A stretch of 64,000 bases of DNA from Pigmentiphaga sp. H8 (GCF_003854895.1 NZ_CP033966.1:2232001-2296000); one strand, 5' to 3'. Counted from the stretch's first letter, positions 1 to 8,517 are shown. Notes: generated by a model not told the origin, from the sequence alone. Made by a program: numbers and translations.

Positions 1-237
1 GCCCGTGTCCGATATACCGCGCTGTCTTTCCCCTACCATGTGGGCAACGGGATTTTCGGGGGCTTTTTTCCCGCCGTGGCGTTCGCGATGGTGGCCTTTA
101 CCGGCGACATCTACTTCGGCCTCTGGTATCCGGTCATTTTCGCGGCCTTGTCGGTGGTGATCGGCGGCCTGTTCCTGCGCGAACAGCCGGTCGAGGAAGA
201 ATCGCCGGGCCTGGAAGGCGCCCACGGCCGAGCTTGA
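1..237 (+). CDS. MFS transporter, MHS-like (C-terminal fragment)
   Basis: This is the last 78 codons of a membrane transporter whose beginning lies outside the window; the frame is open from base 1. The visible protein reads RYTALSFPYHVGNGIFGGF, followed by two hydrophobic segments and a charged cytoplasmic tail. The 'RYT.lsf.Y..gNgifGG' stretch is the signature before the penultimate transmembrane helices of the metabolite:H+ symporter (sugar-transporter-like) branch of MFS, which move organic acids, betaines or dicarboxylates. The substrate cannot be told from this piece. It ends 24 nt before the aldoxime dehydratase and may be cotranscribed with it. Confidence 0.75.
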   Translation, partial: ARVRYTALSFPYHVGNGIFGGFFPAVAFAMVAFTGDIYFGLWYPVIFAALSVVIGGLFLREQPVEEESPGLEGAHGRA

Positions 238-261
238 GCACCCGCATCAGTGAGCCCAAAA

Positions 262-1332
262 ATGAGTTTTCACATGGAATACCCGCGTACGATACCGGCC
301 CGGCGGCCGGGGGACTTCACCCCCGGGGCGCCGAAGTTCCAGGTCCGCTGGCTTGCGCCTGTCACGACGGTGGTGGCCGACTACATCGCCGTGCAGCGCC
401 AGCCCTCCGACCTCGGCGCGGAGCGGACCTTCTTCGACAGGGCAAGGGCGGCATTCGCCAGCCCCTGGGGGCCGGACTGCTTCGACGAGGTCCGCTGTAC
501 GGACGAGGCCGGCTTCGCCAATTCCATCGTCATCGCATACTGGGTCGACCTGACGCGCTATGCGGCTTGGAAGCACCGCGACGCATTCAACGGCTGGTTC
601 GCGTCGCCGGAGCGGGAAAAGGAAACGCTGGGCCATTGGCGCGAAACCCTGGTCGTGCCCTACGACCGGATAGAGACGATTTTTTCCGAGCCGTACTACC
701 GGGCCGGCATCGCGCGCACGAAGGGCTGCGAACTGGAGCCCATGCATGTCGCCGGCTATTTCGGTGCGATGCGCGACCGGCTTCCCATTTCGGCCGTGGA
801 CCCGCTGGACTCCCCCTATGGGGACGAGGCTCCCGAAGGCGGGTTCGATGCCGGAGCCGGCAGGCGGATCAGGATAGACGTGCCGCCCAACGTGGTGAAC
901 ATCCGATCGGGCCAGTATTGGGCGCAGGCGGAAGGGGAACAGCTGGACGATTACTACGCCAACCTGCAGCCCAAGCTGGACACGGGCATGGCGTATCTCA
1001 AGGACCACGCCGGAACGACCGGGTGCCTGTCCCTGCGTTCGCTGGTGGCGCTGGACAGCGAAGGCAGGGAGCTGAGGGAAACGTCCAAGCACGGCTACTT
1101 CCTTTCCCTGGCGCCGCTTGAACGATGGGCGGCCAGCCACAAGAGCCACCTCGACATCTTCCGGCATGCGCTGGCCAAGCGCCGGCAGTACGGGGCCGAA
1201 CGCAGCGTCGTCACCTGGCATGAAGTCTTCGTGCTTGGCGCCACGCCTTCTTTCGAATACGTGAACTGCCATGCCGGGACCGGTTTGCTGCGCTTTGCCC
1301 AGGCATGGGGAAGCGGCGTGGCGTGGCCTTGA
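262..1332 (+). CDS. Heme-containing aldoxime dehydratase (phenylacetaldoxime dehydratase family)
   Basis: Predicted 356-residue cytoplasmic heme enzyme that dehydrates aldoximes (R-CH=NOH) to nitriles. Length matches the family (about 350). Residues aligned by position with the studied Rhodococcus OxdRE enzyme are present: Ser216 in IRSGQ (Ser219 there), the axial heme ligand His296 in KSHLDIF (His299), the distal His320 in WHEV, and Arg171/Arg173 near the expected Arg178. A GTG at 250 would add four residues; ATG at 262 is chosen because it is the first ATG and fits the family N-terminus. It sits between a transporter fragment and a GST. No nitrilase or nitrile hydratase gene is in this window, so the fate of the nitrile is unknown. 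Recognition is firm; the physiological substrate is not. Confidence 0.85.
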   Translation: MSFHMEYPRTIPARRPGDFTPGAPKFQVRWLAPVTTVVADYIAVQRQPSDLGAERTFFDRARAAFASPWGPDCFDEVRCTDEAGFANSIVIAYWVDLTRYAAWKHRDAFNGWFASPEREKETLGHWRETLVVPYDRIETIFSEPYYRAGIARTKGCELEPMHVAGYFGAMRDRLPISAVDPLDSPYGDEAPEGGFDAGAGRRIRIDVPPNVVNIRSGQYWAQAEGEQLDDYYANLQPKLDTGMAYLKDHAGTTGCLSLRSLVALDSEGRELRETSKHGYFLSLAPLERWAASHKSHLDIFRHALAKRRQYGAERSVVTWHEVFVLGATPSFEYVNCHAGTGLLRFAQAWGSGVAWP

Positions 1333-1346
1333 CCGGAGCTTCCACC

Positions 1347-1973
1347 ATGCCCATCCGCCTGTATTCGATGACGTATTCGGGCCACGGCCATCGCGTGCAA
1401 TTGCTGCTTTCCCTGCTCGGGCTGCCCTACGAGAAGATCGATGTCGATCCGCACGGCGGCGTCCTGAGGACGCCCGAGTTCCTGGCGATGAATCCCTTCG
1501 GGCAGGTACCCGTCATCGTCGACGGCGACACGATTCTTCACGATTCGAACGCCATCCTGGTTTACCTGGCGAAGAAGTATGGCGGGCCCGCCTGGCTGCC
1601 CGAGGACCCGGAAGGAAGCGCGCTCGTGCAGCAATGGTTCTCGCTGGCGGCCGGACCGATCGCGTTCGGTCCGTGCGCGGCGCGTCGATTGCGGGTCTAT
1701 GGCGAGGAACTGGTCCCCATGGACCATGCGGTGGCGATCAGCCTGAAGCTCTTTCCGGTCCTGGAGGCGATGCTGTCGGAGCGGATGTTCGCCACCGGGG
1801 AACGTCCCTCGCTGGCGGATGTCGCGGCGTATACCTACATCGCGCATGCGCCGGAGGGTGGGCTGTCCCTGGAGGCATACCCGGCCGTTCGAGCCTGGCT
1901 GGGTCGTATCGAGGCATTGCCCGGCTTCGTCGCCATGCCGAAGGCGCCTGGCCACGTCGTCGCCCGGCCATAA
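1347..1973 (+). CDS. Glutathione S-transferase family protein
   Basis: 208-residue cytoplasmic protein with the GST layout: a thioredoxin-like N-terminal domain (residues 1-78) that includes the cis-proline element GQVPVIVDG and the glutathione-binding turn HDSNAILVYLA, then a helical C-terminal domain with the conserved N-capping stretch PSLADVAAYTYIA. ATG 1347 follows GGAGCT at 1335-1340 and lies 14 nt after the aldoxime dehydratase stop, so both are probably one operon. The N-terminal Ser/Tyr/Cys catalytic position is not clear-cut (SMTYSGHGHR). It could detoxify an electrophilic aldoxime or nitrile product, or act as a maleylacetoacetate-type isomerase given the fumarylacetoacetase further along, but it lacks the zeta-class SSCS motif. 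Confidence 0.85.
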   Translation: MPIRLYSMTYSGHGHRVQLLLSLLGLPYEKIDVDPHGGVLRTPEFLAMNPFGQVPVIVDGDTILHDSNAILVYLAKKYGGPAWLPEDPEGSALVQQWFSLAAGPIAFGPCAARRLRVYGEELVPMDHAVAISLKLFPVLEAMLSERMFATGERPSLADVAAYTYIAHAPEGGLSLEAYPAVRAWLGRIEALPGFVAMPKAPGHVVARP

Positions 1974-1995
1974 GCCGACAGGTAGGGGCGGCGTA

Positions 1996-2235
1996 TTACC
2001 GCCGATTGCCGCCGGCCTTGCTGCGAAACAGCGTCCATTCCTCGACCACGCGCTCGTCCGGCAGGTGGCAATAGCCCACCGTCCCATTCGCTTCCTGGCG
2101 CAGTTCGACCCTGCCGCCTTGTTCGATGCAGTACTCGGATGCGGGGTTTGCGATCCGGGCGGTCTTGGCCTTATCGGGCATGTCCGCGCATCCCGCCGCT
2201 GCCAGGGCAAAGCCGAATACCAGGGTTGCTTTCAT
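1996..2235 (-). CDS. DUF333 lipoprotein
   Basis: 79-residue small lipoprotein. The N-terminus MKATLVFGFALAAAGCAD has a short hydrophobic signal ending in a lipobox (AAAGC), with Asp at +2. The mature part carries the DUF333 pattern: NPASEYCIEQGG, a polar strand, then GYCHLPDERVVEEW, where a usual 'PDG' is PDE. The start at 2235 is preferred over an in-frame ATG at 2250 because AAGGA lies 8 nt upstream of it. Members are small periplasmic proteins of unknown function, often annotated loosely as putative hemolysin. The gene converges on the GST with a 22-bp gap. Confidence 0.8.
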   Translation of the reverse strand: MKATLVFGFALAAAGCADMPDKAKTARIANPASEYCIEQGGRVELRQEANGTVGYCHLPDERVVEEWTLFRSKAGGNRR

Positions 2236-2267
2236 TTGAAGTCCTTTCATGTGTTGCCATTCCTCGG

Positions 2268-2819
2268 TCACGCCGACAGCATCCGGTGAATCAGGTCCGC
2301 CGTATTCGTCGCTGAAAATTTCTTCATCAGACTCGCGCGGAACACCTCCACCGTGCGCGGGCTGATGTCGAGCTCCCGGGCGATCATCTTCGAGGTCTTG
2401 CCGTCCAGGAGCCGCGACGCGACTTCCCGTTCGCGCGGCGTCAGGGCTTCCGACGTGTGCGGCCGCTCGGCGCTGACATCCTCGAAAGTCCAGATACCGG
2501 CCTCGTGCGGGCGTTCCCGGTTGAAGGCGCGGCCGGTCACCCGGCACCAGAAGTGCTGTCCGGTGGCGCGCTTCATGATACGCGTGTCGGCATAGCGTCC
2601 ATGCTTGTTCAGGATGGGGGCGATGCGCCTGCCCAAGCGCTCGAATTCCTCGGTCGTGGGATATAGCTCGCGGAAGGACGCGCCCAGCAGGATTTCCCGG
2701 GACGCGTGGAAGACGTCGCAGACGTAGCTGTTGCAGTCGACGATGATCCGGTCCTTCGAGAGCACGAGGCCGATGGGGGCCATTTCGAAGGCCAGGCGAT
2801 AGTCCGAGTCGGTGGACAC
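2268..2819 (-). CDS. PAS domain-containing LuxR-family transcriptional regulator
   Basis: 183 residues: an N-terminal PAS sensor (about residues 5-110, with the core 'APIGLVLSKDRIIVDCNSYV') and a C-terminal LuxR/NarL helix-turn-helix (about 122-180, LTPREREVASRLLDGKTSKM, SPRTVEVFRASLMKKF). No receiver or histidine kinase domain, so it is probably a one-component regulator sensing a ligand or redox signal through PAS. It is divergent from scoA, and a perfect inverted repeat (2838-2859) lies 19 nt before its start. It is therefore the probable regulator of the CoA-transferase genes and of itself; that is inferred from position only. Confidence 0.85.
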   Translation of the reverse strand: MSTDSDYRLAFEMAPIGLVLSKDRIIVDCNSYVCDVFHASREILLGASFRELYPTTEEFERLGRRIAPILNKHGRYADTRIMKRATGQHFWCRVTGRAFNRERPHEAGIWTFEDVSAERPHTSEALTPREREVASRLLDGKTSKMIARELDISPRTVEVFRASLMKKFSATNTADLIHRMLSA

Positions 2820-2837
2820 CCGTGGCTCCTAAGCAAA

Positions 2838-2859
2838 ACTACGTAGATAGGTACGTAGT
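2838..2859. promoter_or_regulatory. Inverted repeat, probable LuxR-type operator in the pas-luxR/scoA divergent promoter
   Basis: ACTACGTA at 2838-2845 and its exact complement TACGTAGT at 2852-2859, separated by six bases. The repeat lies 19 nt upstream of the PAS-LuxR start and 78 nt upstream of scoA, the expected place for an operator that controls both directions. Each arm itself contains the palindrome TACGTA. Assignment to the PAS-LuxR protein is inference. Confidence 0.55.
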
Positions 2860-2936
2860 ATCTTTCAAACGCTCGCCGTCCGCCAGCCCCTGGCCGCGAG
2901 GGCGATGCGGTGGTTCCTGTCCTTGGAGGAGGTGTC

Positions 2937-3641
2937 GTGAACAAGATTTATCCATCCGCCCCCGATGCGATCGCGGGCGTCGTGAAAGACGAGCAGATGA
3001 TCGCGGTGGGCGGTTTCGGCCTGTGCGGCATCCCCGAGGCGTTGATCGAGGCGCTGCGCGCCTCGGGCGTCAAGGGCCTGACCGTGATCTCGAACAATGC
3101 CGGCGTGGACGGTTTCGGGCTGGGCAAGCTGCTGGAAACCCGGCAGATCCGGAAGATGATCTCGTCCTACGTGGGCGAGAACAAGGAGTTCGAACGCCAG
3201 TACCTGAGCGGAGAACTCGAGCTGGAATTCACGCCCCAAGGCACGCTGGCCGAGAAGCTGCGCGCCGGCGGAGCGGGCATCCCGGCCTTTTTCACCAAGA
3301 CAGGCGTGGGAACCCTGGTCGCCGAGGGCAAGGAACTGCGCGAGTTCGACGGGGAAACCTATGTGATGGAACGGTCGCTGGTGCCCGACGTGGCCCTGAT
3401 CAAGGCGCACGTGGCCGACCGTGCCGGCAATCTGCGCTTCCGCTACACGGCCCGCAATTTCAATCCGGCGGCGGCGACCGCCGGAAGGATCACCATTGCC
3501 GAGGTCGAGGAGATCGTCGAGGTCGGCGATCTGGCGCCCGACGACATCCACTTGCCGGGCATCTACATCCATCGCATCGTGCAGAACAGCCACCCGGAAA
3601 AGCGGATCGAACAGCGTACGACGACCAAGGCGGAGAACTGA
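2937..3641 (+). CDS. scoA: 3-oxoacid (succinyl-CoA:acetoacetate) CoA-transferase subunit A
   Basis: 234-residue alpha subunit of the two-subunit CoA transferase that converts acetoacetate plus succinyl-CoA into acetoacetyl-CoA plus succinate. The N-terminal MNKIYPSAPDAI and the glycine-rich CoA-binding segment GGFGLCGIPE (residues 29-38) are typical, as is SNNAGVDGFGLG. Length equals the family norm (about 233). The GTG at 2937 is chosen because GGAGG stands about 8 nt before it. scoB follows after 2 nt, so the subunits are translated together. Acetoacetate is the product of the fumarylacetoacetase encoded at 9902, which gives a metabolic link across the region. Confidence 0.93.
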   Translation: MNKIYPSAPDAIAGVVKDEQMIAVGGFGLCGIPEALIEALRASGVKGLTVISNNAGVDGFGLGKLLETRQIRKMISSYVGENKEFERQYLSGELELEFTPQGTLAEKLRAGGAGIPAFFTKTGVGTLVAEGKELREFDGETYVMERSLVPDVALIKAHVADRAGNLRFRYTARNFNPAAATAGRITIAEVEEIVEVGDLAPDDIHLPGIYIHRIVQNSHPEKRIEQRTTTKAEN

Positions 3642-3643
3642 TC

Positions 3644-4288
3644 ATGGCATGGAGCAAGGACCAGATGGCGGCGCGGGCCGCGCGTGAACTGCGCGACGGT
3701 TTCTACGTGAATCTGGGGATCGGCATCCCGACCCTGGTGGCCAACCATGTACCGGGCGATATCGAGGTCTGGCTGCAATCCGAGAACGGCATGCTGGGCA
3801 TCGGTCCGTTCCCGACCGACGACCAGGTGGACGCAGACCTGATCAACGCGGGCAAGCAGACCGTGACCACGCTGCCGGGATCGTCGATCTTCGGCAGCGA
3901 CCAGAGCTTCGCGATGATCCGCGGCGGCAAGATCAACCTGTCCATCCTGGGCGCCATGCAGGTGAGCGGGAAGGGCGACCTGGCCAACTGGATGATTCCC
4001 GGCAAGATGGTCAAGGGCATGGGGGGCGCGATGGACCTCGTGGCCGGCGTCGAGCGGGTGGTGATCCTGATGGAGCACGTGGCCAGGAAGAAGGATGGCG
4101 GCTACGAGCTGAAGATACTGCCCGAGTGCACGCTGCCCCTGACGGGCGTCGGAGTCGTCGATCGCATCATTACCGACCTTGGCGTGATCGACGTGATGGC
4201 GGATGGGCTGGTGCTGGTGGAACTGGCGGAAGGCGTGAGCGCCGAGGAAATCCAGGCCAAGACCGGAGTGCCGCTGAAGGTGTCGTAG
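3644..4288 (+). CDS. scoB: 3-oxoacid CoA-transferase subunit B
   Basis: 214-residue beta subunit of the CoA transferase. It carries the catalytic glutamate in the SENGMLGIG motif (about residues 46-54), which forms the enzyme-CoA thioester, and the family segments GSSIFGSDQSFAMIRGG and LGAMQVS. The start ATG at 3644 lies 2 nt after the scoA stop; the reading frame is open far upstream but that extension is the shadow of scoA. The gene converges on the reductase at 4314 with a 25-bp gap and no clear rho-independent terminator. Confidence 0.93.
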   Translation: MAWSKDQMAARAARELRDGFYVNLGIGIPTLVANHVPGDIEVWLQSENGMLGIGPFPTDDQVDADLINAGKQTVTTLPGSSIFGSDQSFAMIRGGKINLSILGAMQVSGKGDLANWMIPGKMVKGMGGAMDLVAGVERVVILMEHVARKKDGGYELKILPECTLPLTGVGVVDRIITDLGVIDVMADGLVLVELAEGVSAEEIQAKTGVPLKVS

Positions 4289-4313
4289 GCAAAAAGGGCG
4301 CCCGCCCGCGGGG

Positions 4314-5270
4314 TCATAGGTTCAAGACGAGCTTGCTGCCCTTGCAGCCGGACACGCAGACCATCATGGTCTTGTTCGACTCGCGTTCGCGCTCGGTCAG
4401 CACCGAATCCCGATGGTCGGGCGTGCCTTCCAGCACGGCGGTCTCGCACGCGCCGCACACGCCTTCGCGGCAGCTGTAATCGGCGTCGATGCCCGCTTCC
4501 AGCAGCGCGTCGAGCAGCGCCATGCCGGCCGGCACGTCGATGGTCTTGCCCGACTTGGCCAGTTCGACCTGGTAGCTGCCTTCCTGCGCGGCCGTGACTT
4601 CGCCGGCGGCGGCGAAGCGCTCGATGTGCACGTTCTGGTAGCCCAGCTCCTTGCAGGTGGCCTCGAAGGCATCCAGCATGGGCGTGGGACCACAGCAGTA
4701 GAAGTGCGTGTCGGCCGGATGGCCGGCCAGCAGCTCGCGCAGGTTGGGCGGGCAGCCCGCCTGGTCGTCGAAGCGCGTCGTGACCTGGCCACCCGAGGCC
4801 ACCAGTTCGTCGACGAAAGCCGCTTCGCTCTTGGTGCGCGCGCAGTAGAGCAGCTCCACCGGCTTGGCGATCGCGCGCAAGCGGTTGACCATGCAGAAGA
4901 TGGGGGTCACGCCGATGCCGCCGGCCACCAGCACCGACTTGGCCGCCGACTCGTCCAGCTCGAAGTTGTTGCGCGGCGGCGCGATCTTGATGGTCGAGCC
5001 CACCCGCAGCTGCTCGTGCACGAAGCGCGAACCGCCGCGGCTGTTACGGTCGTTCAGCACTCCCACCACGTAGCGATGCCGCTCTTCGGGCGAATTGAAC
5101 AGCGAATAGCTGCGCACCAGGCCGTTGGGCAGATGCAGGTCGATGTGGGAGCCCGCGGCGAAGGCAGGCAGTTCATCGCCCGTGGGCGAGCGGAACTCGA
5201 CACTGATGATGCCCTGCGCTTCGAGGCGGATGGCGTGAACCAGTACCGTAAGGAGTGAGCTGCTGTTCAT
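4314..5270 (-). CDS. PDR/VanB-family oxygenase reductase (FMN, NAD, 2Fe-2S)
   Basis: 318-residue electron-transfer protein for a Rieske oxygenase. Order of domains: FMN-binding barrel (residues 1-105, with RSYSLFNSPEE as the flavin-binding RxYS motif), NAD-binding domain (about 110-225, GGIGVTPIFCMVNRL), and a C-terminal plant-type 2Fe-2S ferredoxin (about 232-318) with the cluster cysteines in CREGVCGACETAVLEG and a final Cys near the C-terminus. It is the last gene of the leftward operon that begins with the Rieske oxygenase at 8282, so it is the natural partner of that oxygenase. It could also serve the divergent oxygenase at 8578, which has no reductase gene of its own. Confidence 0.92.
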   Translation of the reverse strand: MNSSSLLTVLVHAIRLEAQGIISVEFRSPTGDELPAFAAGSHIDLHLPNGLVRSYSLFNSPEERHRYVVGVLNDRNSRGGSRFVHEQLRVGSTIKIAPPRNNFELDESAAKSVLVAGGIGVTPIFCMVNRLRAIAKPVELLYCARTKSEAAFVDELVASGGQVTTRFDDQAGCPPNLRELLAGHPADTHFYCCGPTPMLDAFEATCKELGYQNVHIERFAAAGEVTAAQEGSYQVELAKSGKTIDVPAGMALLDALLEAGIDADYSCREGVCGACETAVLEGTPDHRDSVLTERERESNKTMMVCVSGCKGSKLVLNL

Positions 5271-5294
5271 GAAGGGGAAGTTCGAGTAAAGGTT

Positions 5295-6032
5295 TCAGAA
5301 GACCGGTTTGCCTTCGTCCTGTGCCATTCTTTCCAGTAACGCCGGATCGTCGACGGTTATGCGTCCGTACTGGACGTGAATGGCGCCTTCTCCCGCCATT
5401 TCCCGGAGGGTCCGATTGATGACCTGACGGCGGGTGCCGAGCATGGTGGCTATTTCATCCTGGGATAGCCGGATCTCTCCACCGGTGTGGCTGCGCGCCC
5501 TGCGCGCGCCGAACGACCTCAGGAGCTCCGCTACGCGAGAACGGATCGAGCGGACCGTGGCGGTCATGTACAGGTTGGTGGCGCGAAGGTGGCGGCGCTC
5601 GAGCGCGGCGAACAAGGGAAAGGACAGCCGGCCGTTGTCGGCGATCTGCTTGCGCAGGATTTCGGCGGGAATGCGGACCAATGTGGTGCGGTCCTTGCAA
5701 ATGGAGGTATTGATGTGTGGCGTCCGGGCCAGGATAGGGCCCAGCCCGTGGAAGTCGCCGGCAAGATGGATGCCGAAGATGAAAGGGCGGTCTCCCGCCA
5801 CCGGACGCGTCAGGCGCATGGAACCCGTAACCAGCAGGTACAGGAAGCGCGCTTCATCGCCGGAGCGGTGCAGGCAGTCCCCGGGTTCCAGCGTGACGAG
5901 ATCCGCGGCGCCGATGAGCCGGGCAATTGGTTCGTCGGGCCAGCCGGAAAAGAGTTCGGAGTGAGCAACGGCCAGTCGGGCGAGCGTACAGTCCACGGCA
6001 TGCCATTTCACCAATGGCCAGACTTTCATCAT
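5295..6032 (-). CDS. Crp/Fnr-family transcriptional regulator (in Rieske operon)
   Basis: 245 residues: a cyclic-nucleotide-binding-like beta-roll (about 25-145, LEPGDCLHRSGDEARFLYLL, then GIHLAGDFHGLGPIL) and a winged helix (about 160-235, LSQDEIATMLGTRRQVINRTL). None of the N-terminal cysteines of oxygen-sensing Fnr is present, so the signal is probably a small molecule. The start is one of two adjacent ATG codons (6032 or 6029). It lies inside an operon between a Bug receptor gene and the reductase gene, with 24-29 nt gaps. A second, clearly related protein is encoded at 14392-15090 on the far side of the catabolic block. Confidence 0.85.
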   Translation of the reverse strand: MMKVWPLVKWHAVDCTLARLAVAHSELFSGWPDEPIARLIGAADLVTLEPGDCLHRSGDEARFLYLLVTGSMRLTRPVAGDRPFIFGIHLAGDFHGLGPILARTPHINTSICKDRTTLVRIPAEILRKQIADNGRLSFPLFAALERRHLRATNLYMTATVRSIRSRVAELLRSFGARRARSHTGGEIRLSQDEIATMLGTRRQVINRTLREMAGEGAIHVQYGRITVDDPALLERMAQDEGKPVF

Positions 6033-6061
6033 GGCGATGTCCCGAGACGACGGTGGACGGA

Positions 6062-7045
6062 CTACTGCAAGGCAATGCCGGCGGTATCGATCACTTTTTT
6101 CCAGCGAACGATCTCGCTTTCCATCAGTTGCCGAGCCTGGTCTGTCGTCCCTCCAAGCACGCGTGTGCCGCTTCCCTGCAGTTGCCGGATGAACTCCGGG
6201 TCCTGCAATACGTTCTGGATCTCTGTGTTGAGCCGCTTGACGATCGGAGCGGGAGTATTGACCGGGGCGACGATCATGCCCCACGAGGACACGGCATAGT
6301 CGGGTATGCCTTGTTCGGCGACGGTCGGCACCTGGGGCAGCACGGGCGATCGTTGGGCGGAACTGACGGCCAGCGCTCGCAGCTGGCCGCTGTTGAGCAT
6401 CGGCAGGGTCGGTGCGACGAACTCGAAGGCGAGATCGATGTTCTCGCCCACGAGTGCGGTCGTGAGCATGGATGCCGTGCGGAAGGGAACGATGGTGAAA
6501 TCGGTATGGGTGTGGAGCTTGAACAGTTCCGCGGCCATGTGCTGGGTGGTACCGAGCAACGACACGCCTACCATCAAGCCCTTCTTCCTTTCCTTCGCTT
6601 CGCGGATGAAATCGTCGAGCGTCGCGTACCGGGATGAGGCCTTGACGAGAAAGGCAACGTCGTTGCTGCTGATGGCCGATACCGGCACGAAGCTTTTCAG
6701 CATGTCGTAGGGCGGCGGGTTGAACAGGGCCTGGCTGATGGGCATGCCCGCGCCCGCCAGCATCAGCGTATAGCCGTCGGCGGGGGCGGAGGTAACCTGC
6801 TTGACCGCGCCGACGCCGCCGGCGCCAGGGCGATTCTCGACGACGATCTGCTGCCCCAGGATCTTGCCCAGCTGGGTCGCCAGCCGCCGCGACGACAGGT
6901 CCGAGCCATTACCGGCGCCGAAGGGGAGGATCAGGGAGATGGGTTTGGACGGGTAGATGTCGGCGGCGCGCGCCGCAGGCGGCGTCCAGGCGACGATCAA
7001 CAGCGTACCGAGGGCGAGGATGGCGAGTCTTGTCAGTCCGATCAT
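6062..7045 (-). CDS. Bug-type (TctC) periplasmic solute receptor
   Basis: 327-residue secreted binding protein of the tripartite tricarboxylate transporter receptor family. A Sec signal peptide ends near AARAADIYPSKPIS; the mature protein shows the family landmarks LPFGAGNGSDLSSRRLA, VVENRPGAGG, ADGYTLML and the C-terminal VAPVNTPAPIVKRLN. No membrane components of a TTT transporter are nearby. Position second in the Rieske oxygenase operon suggests that it binds the oxygenase substrate or a related carboxylate. The start at 7045 is set by the signal peptide; the frame continues upstream into the oxygenase shadow. Confidence 0.9.
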   Translation of the reverse strand: MIGLTRLAILALGTLLIVAWTPPAARAADIYPSKPISLILPFGAGNGSDLSSRRLATQLGKILGQQIVVENRPGAGGVGAVKQVTSAPADGYTLMLAGAGMPISQALFNPPPYDMLKSFVPVSAISSNDVAFLVKASSRYATLDDFIREAKERKKGLMVGVSLLGTTQHMAAELFKLHTHTDFTIVPFRTASMLTTALVGENIDLAFEFVAPTLPMLNSGQLRALAVSSAQRSPVLPQVPTVAEQGIPDYAVSSWGMIVAPVNTPAPIVKRLNTEIQNVLQDPEFIRQLQGSGTRVLGGTTDQARQLMESEIVRWKKVIDTAGIALQ

Positions 7046-7094
7046 GGGACACCTGTGAGTGGAGGCGATGGAGGGCTTGGCCGGGAGCGAGGAT

Positions 7095-8282
7095 TCAGGC
7101 CGTTTCGGCATATTGGAAAAGCGTCGGCGCGCTTTCCAGGCGGGTCCAGGCCTTGGTCGGGGCGTCGTTGCGCAAGGCCTCCATCTCGCGCCACAGGATC
7201 CTGCGCAGCATGGAGATGCCCCGGTCCGAAGCGCCCAGGAACTCCGAGGCGCGATCGGCCACGGCACCCTGGCCGACGAGGGCAACGTAGTCCTGCGCAC
7301 TGGTCAACCGGACCAGCGGGTCGTCGGGATAGTGCCCGGCGAAGAGCGCATCATGGTGATCCGACGAGTCGTAGCCATCGCAGTCTTCGAAGTAGCGCGC
7401 CAGCTCGGCATCGGCCTCGGGTGTCGTGGACGGTACGGCCCGGAGCGAGACGCGCAGGGTATGCGTCTGGTCGAGCGGTACCATCCAGTTCGCGCTTTCT
7501 ATCCAGGGAGCTTCGGCGGACACGCCGGGAAGTACGACGTGATTTCCATAGGGGAACGTCCAGTCGCTGACCCGGATCTGGCTCTTGCCATTGACGTGGC
7601 GGGTCGCGGTCTGCCGGATGCCGGCGGAGGTCTCCTCGTAGGACAGCTCGGGAATGTCCGTTGTGATCGCCTGGCCGAAAGCGCCGATCTTGCCCATCTG
7701 GTGAGCGAAGCTGACGTGAACCGCGTCGAGCGAGTTCTCGGCATGCTGCAGCCAGTGGCAAGGCCAGATTTCCTGGCGCTGGAAGAGCAACACGCCGGGC
7801 TGCTCGAAGCGGGGCTTGCGCGGCAGGTCGAAGGGAGGCGGGGCGCCGAGGCCGACGTAGGCAAAGACCAGTCCGCAGTATTCATGCACGGCGTGGGCCG
7901 CGACCCGGACCTGGGCATGGCTGCCGGGCCGTTCCGCGGGACGGTCGACGCATTGCCCGGATCCGTCGAATTTCCAGCCATGGTACATGCAGCGCAACTG
8001 GTTGCCTTCCACCCAACCGGTATGCAGCCGAGTGCCGCGATGGGCACAGCGGTTCGCCAGGAGATGAAGCTGACCCGAGCTGCCCCGATAGAGGGCGTAT
8101 TCCTGCCCCATCAAGGTGATGGCGCGGGCGGTACCGGGCGCCACGCTGCGCGAGAGGGCGACGGGGTGCCAGAATTGCCTGAGCAGGCGGCCCATCGGGG
8201 TATCCGGCGACATTTCGGTCAGTTGCCGGAAGCGGGCGTCCTGCTGCTCCAGGCGCTGGGTCTGGGTCGATTCCATGTTCAT
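7095..8282 (-). CDS. Rieske non-heme iron aromatic ring oxygenase (alpha-type)
   Basis: 395-residue terminal oxygenase of the phthalate/vanillate type. The Rieske 2Fe-2S cluster ligands are in CAHRGTRL and, 17 residues later, CMYHGW; the mononuclear iron site is in ENSLDAVHVSFAH, with the third ligand probably in the following SAQDYVALVGQ region. The ATG at 8282 has GAAGGTGG just upstream. First gene of a leftward operon (oxygenase, Bug, Crp/Fnr, reductase). Substrate is unknown; members of this subgroup hydroxylate or demethylate aromatic acids. It is divergent from a second Rieske oxygenase at 8578 with a 295-bp shared control region. Confidence 0.92.
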   Translation of the reverse strand: MNMESTQTQRLEQQDARFRQLTEMSPDTPMGRLLRQFWHPVALSRSVAPGTARAITLMGQEYALYRGSSGQLHLLANRCAHRGTRLHTGWVEGNQLRCMYHGWKFDGSGQCVDRPAERPGSHAQVRVAAHAVHEYCGLVFAYVGLGAPPPFDLPRKPRFEQPGVLLFQRQEIWPCHWLQHAENSLDAVHVSFAHQMGKIGAFGQAITTDIPELSYEETSAGIRQTATRHVNGKSQIRVSDWTFPYGNHVVLPGVSAEAPWIESANWMVPLDQTHTLRVSLRAVPSTTPEADAELARYFEDCDGYDSSDHHDALFAGHYPDDPLVRLTSAQDYVALVGQGAVADRASEFLGASDRGISMLRRILWREMEALRNDAPTKAWTRLESAPTLFQYAETA

Positions 8283-8517
8283 GCCACCTTCACGCATAGG
8301 GAGACGATCGCCAGGCGCGACTTCGATGGAGTCGCCGCGTGGCTCATGAAACGTATTCTGTGAGAGGGGGCAGGCAGGGGCGAGAAGAAAAAATGCGCAA
8401 TTGTCGTGTTTGTTCCAGTGTGCGCGGCAAGGTGCCCGGGTTTGAACCAAAGCGGACATTCTCGACGGTGCGGCGGTCAACAAACCGCGAGCAGCGCGCC
8501 AGAATCCGTTCCACGGT

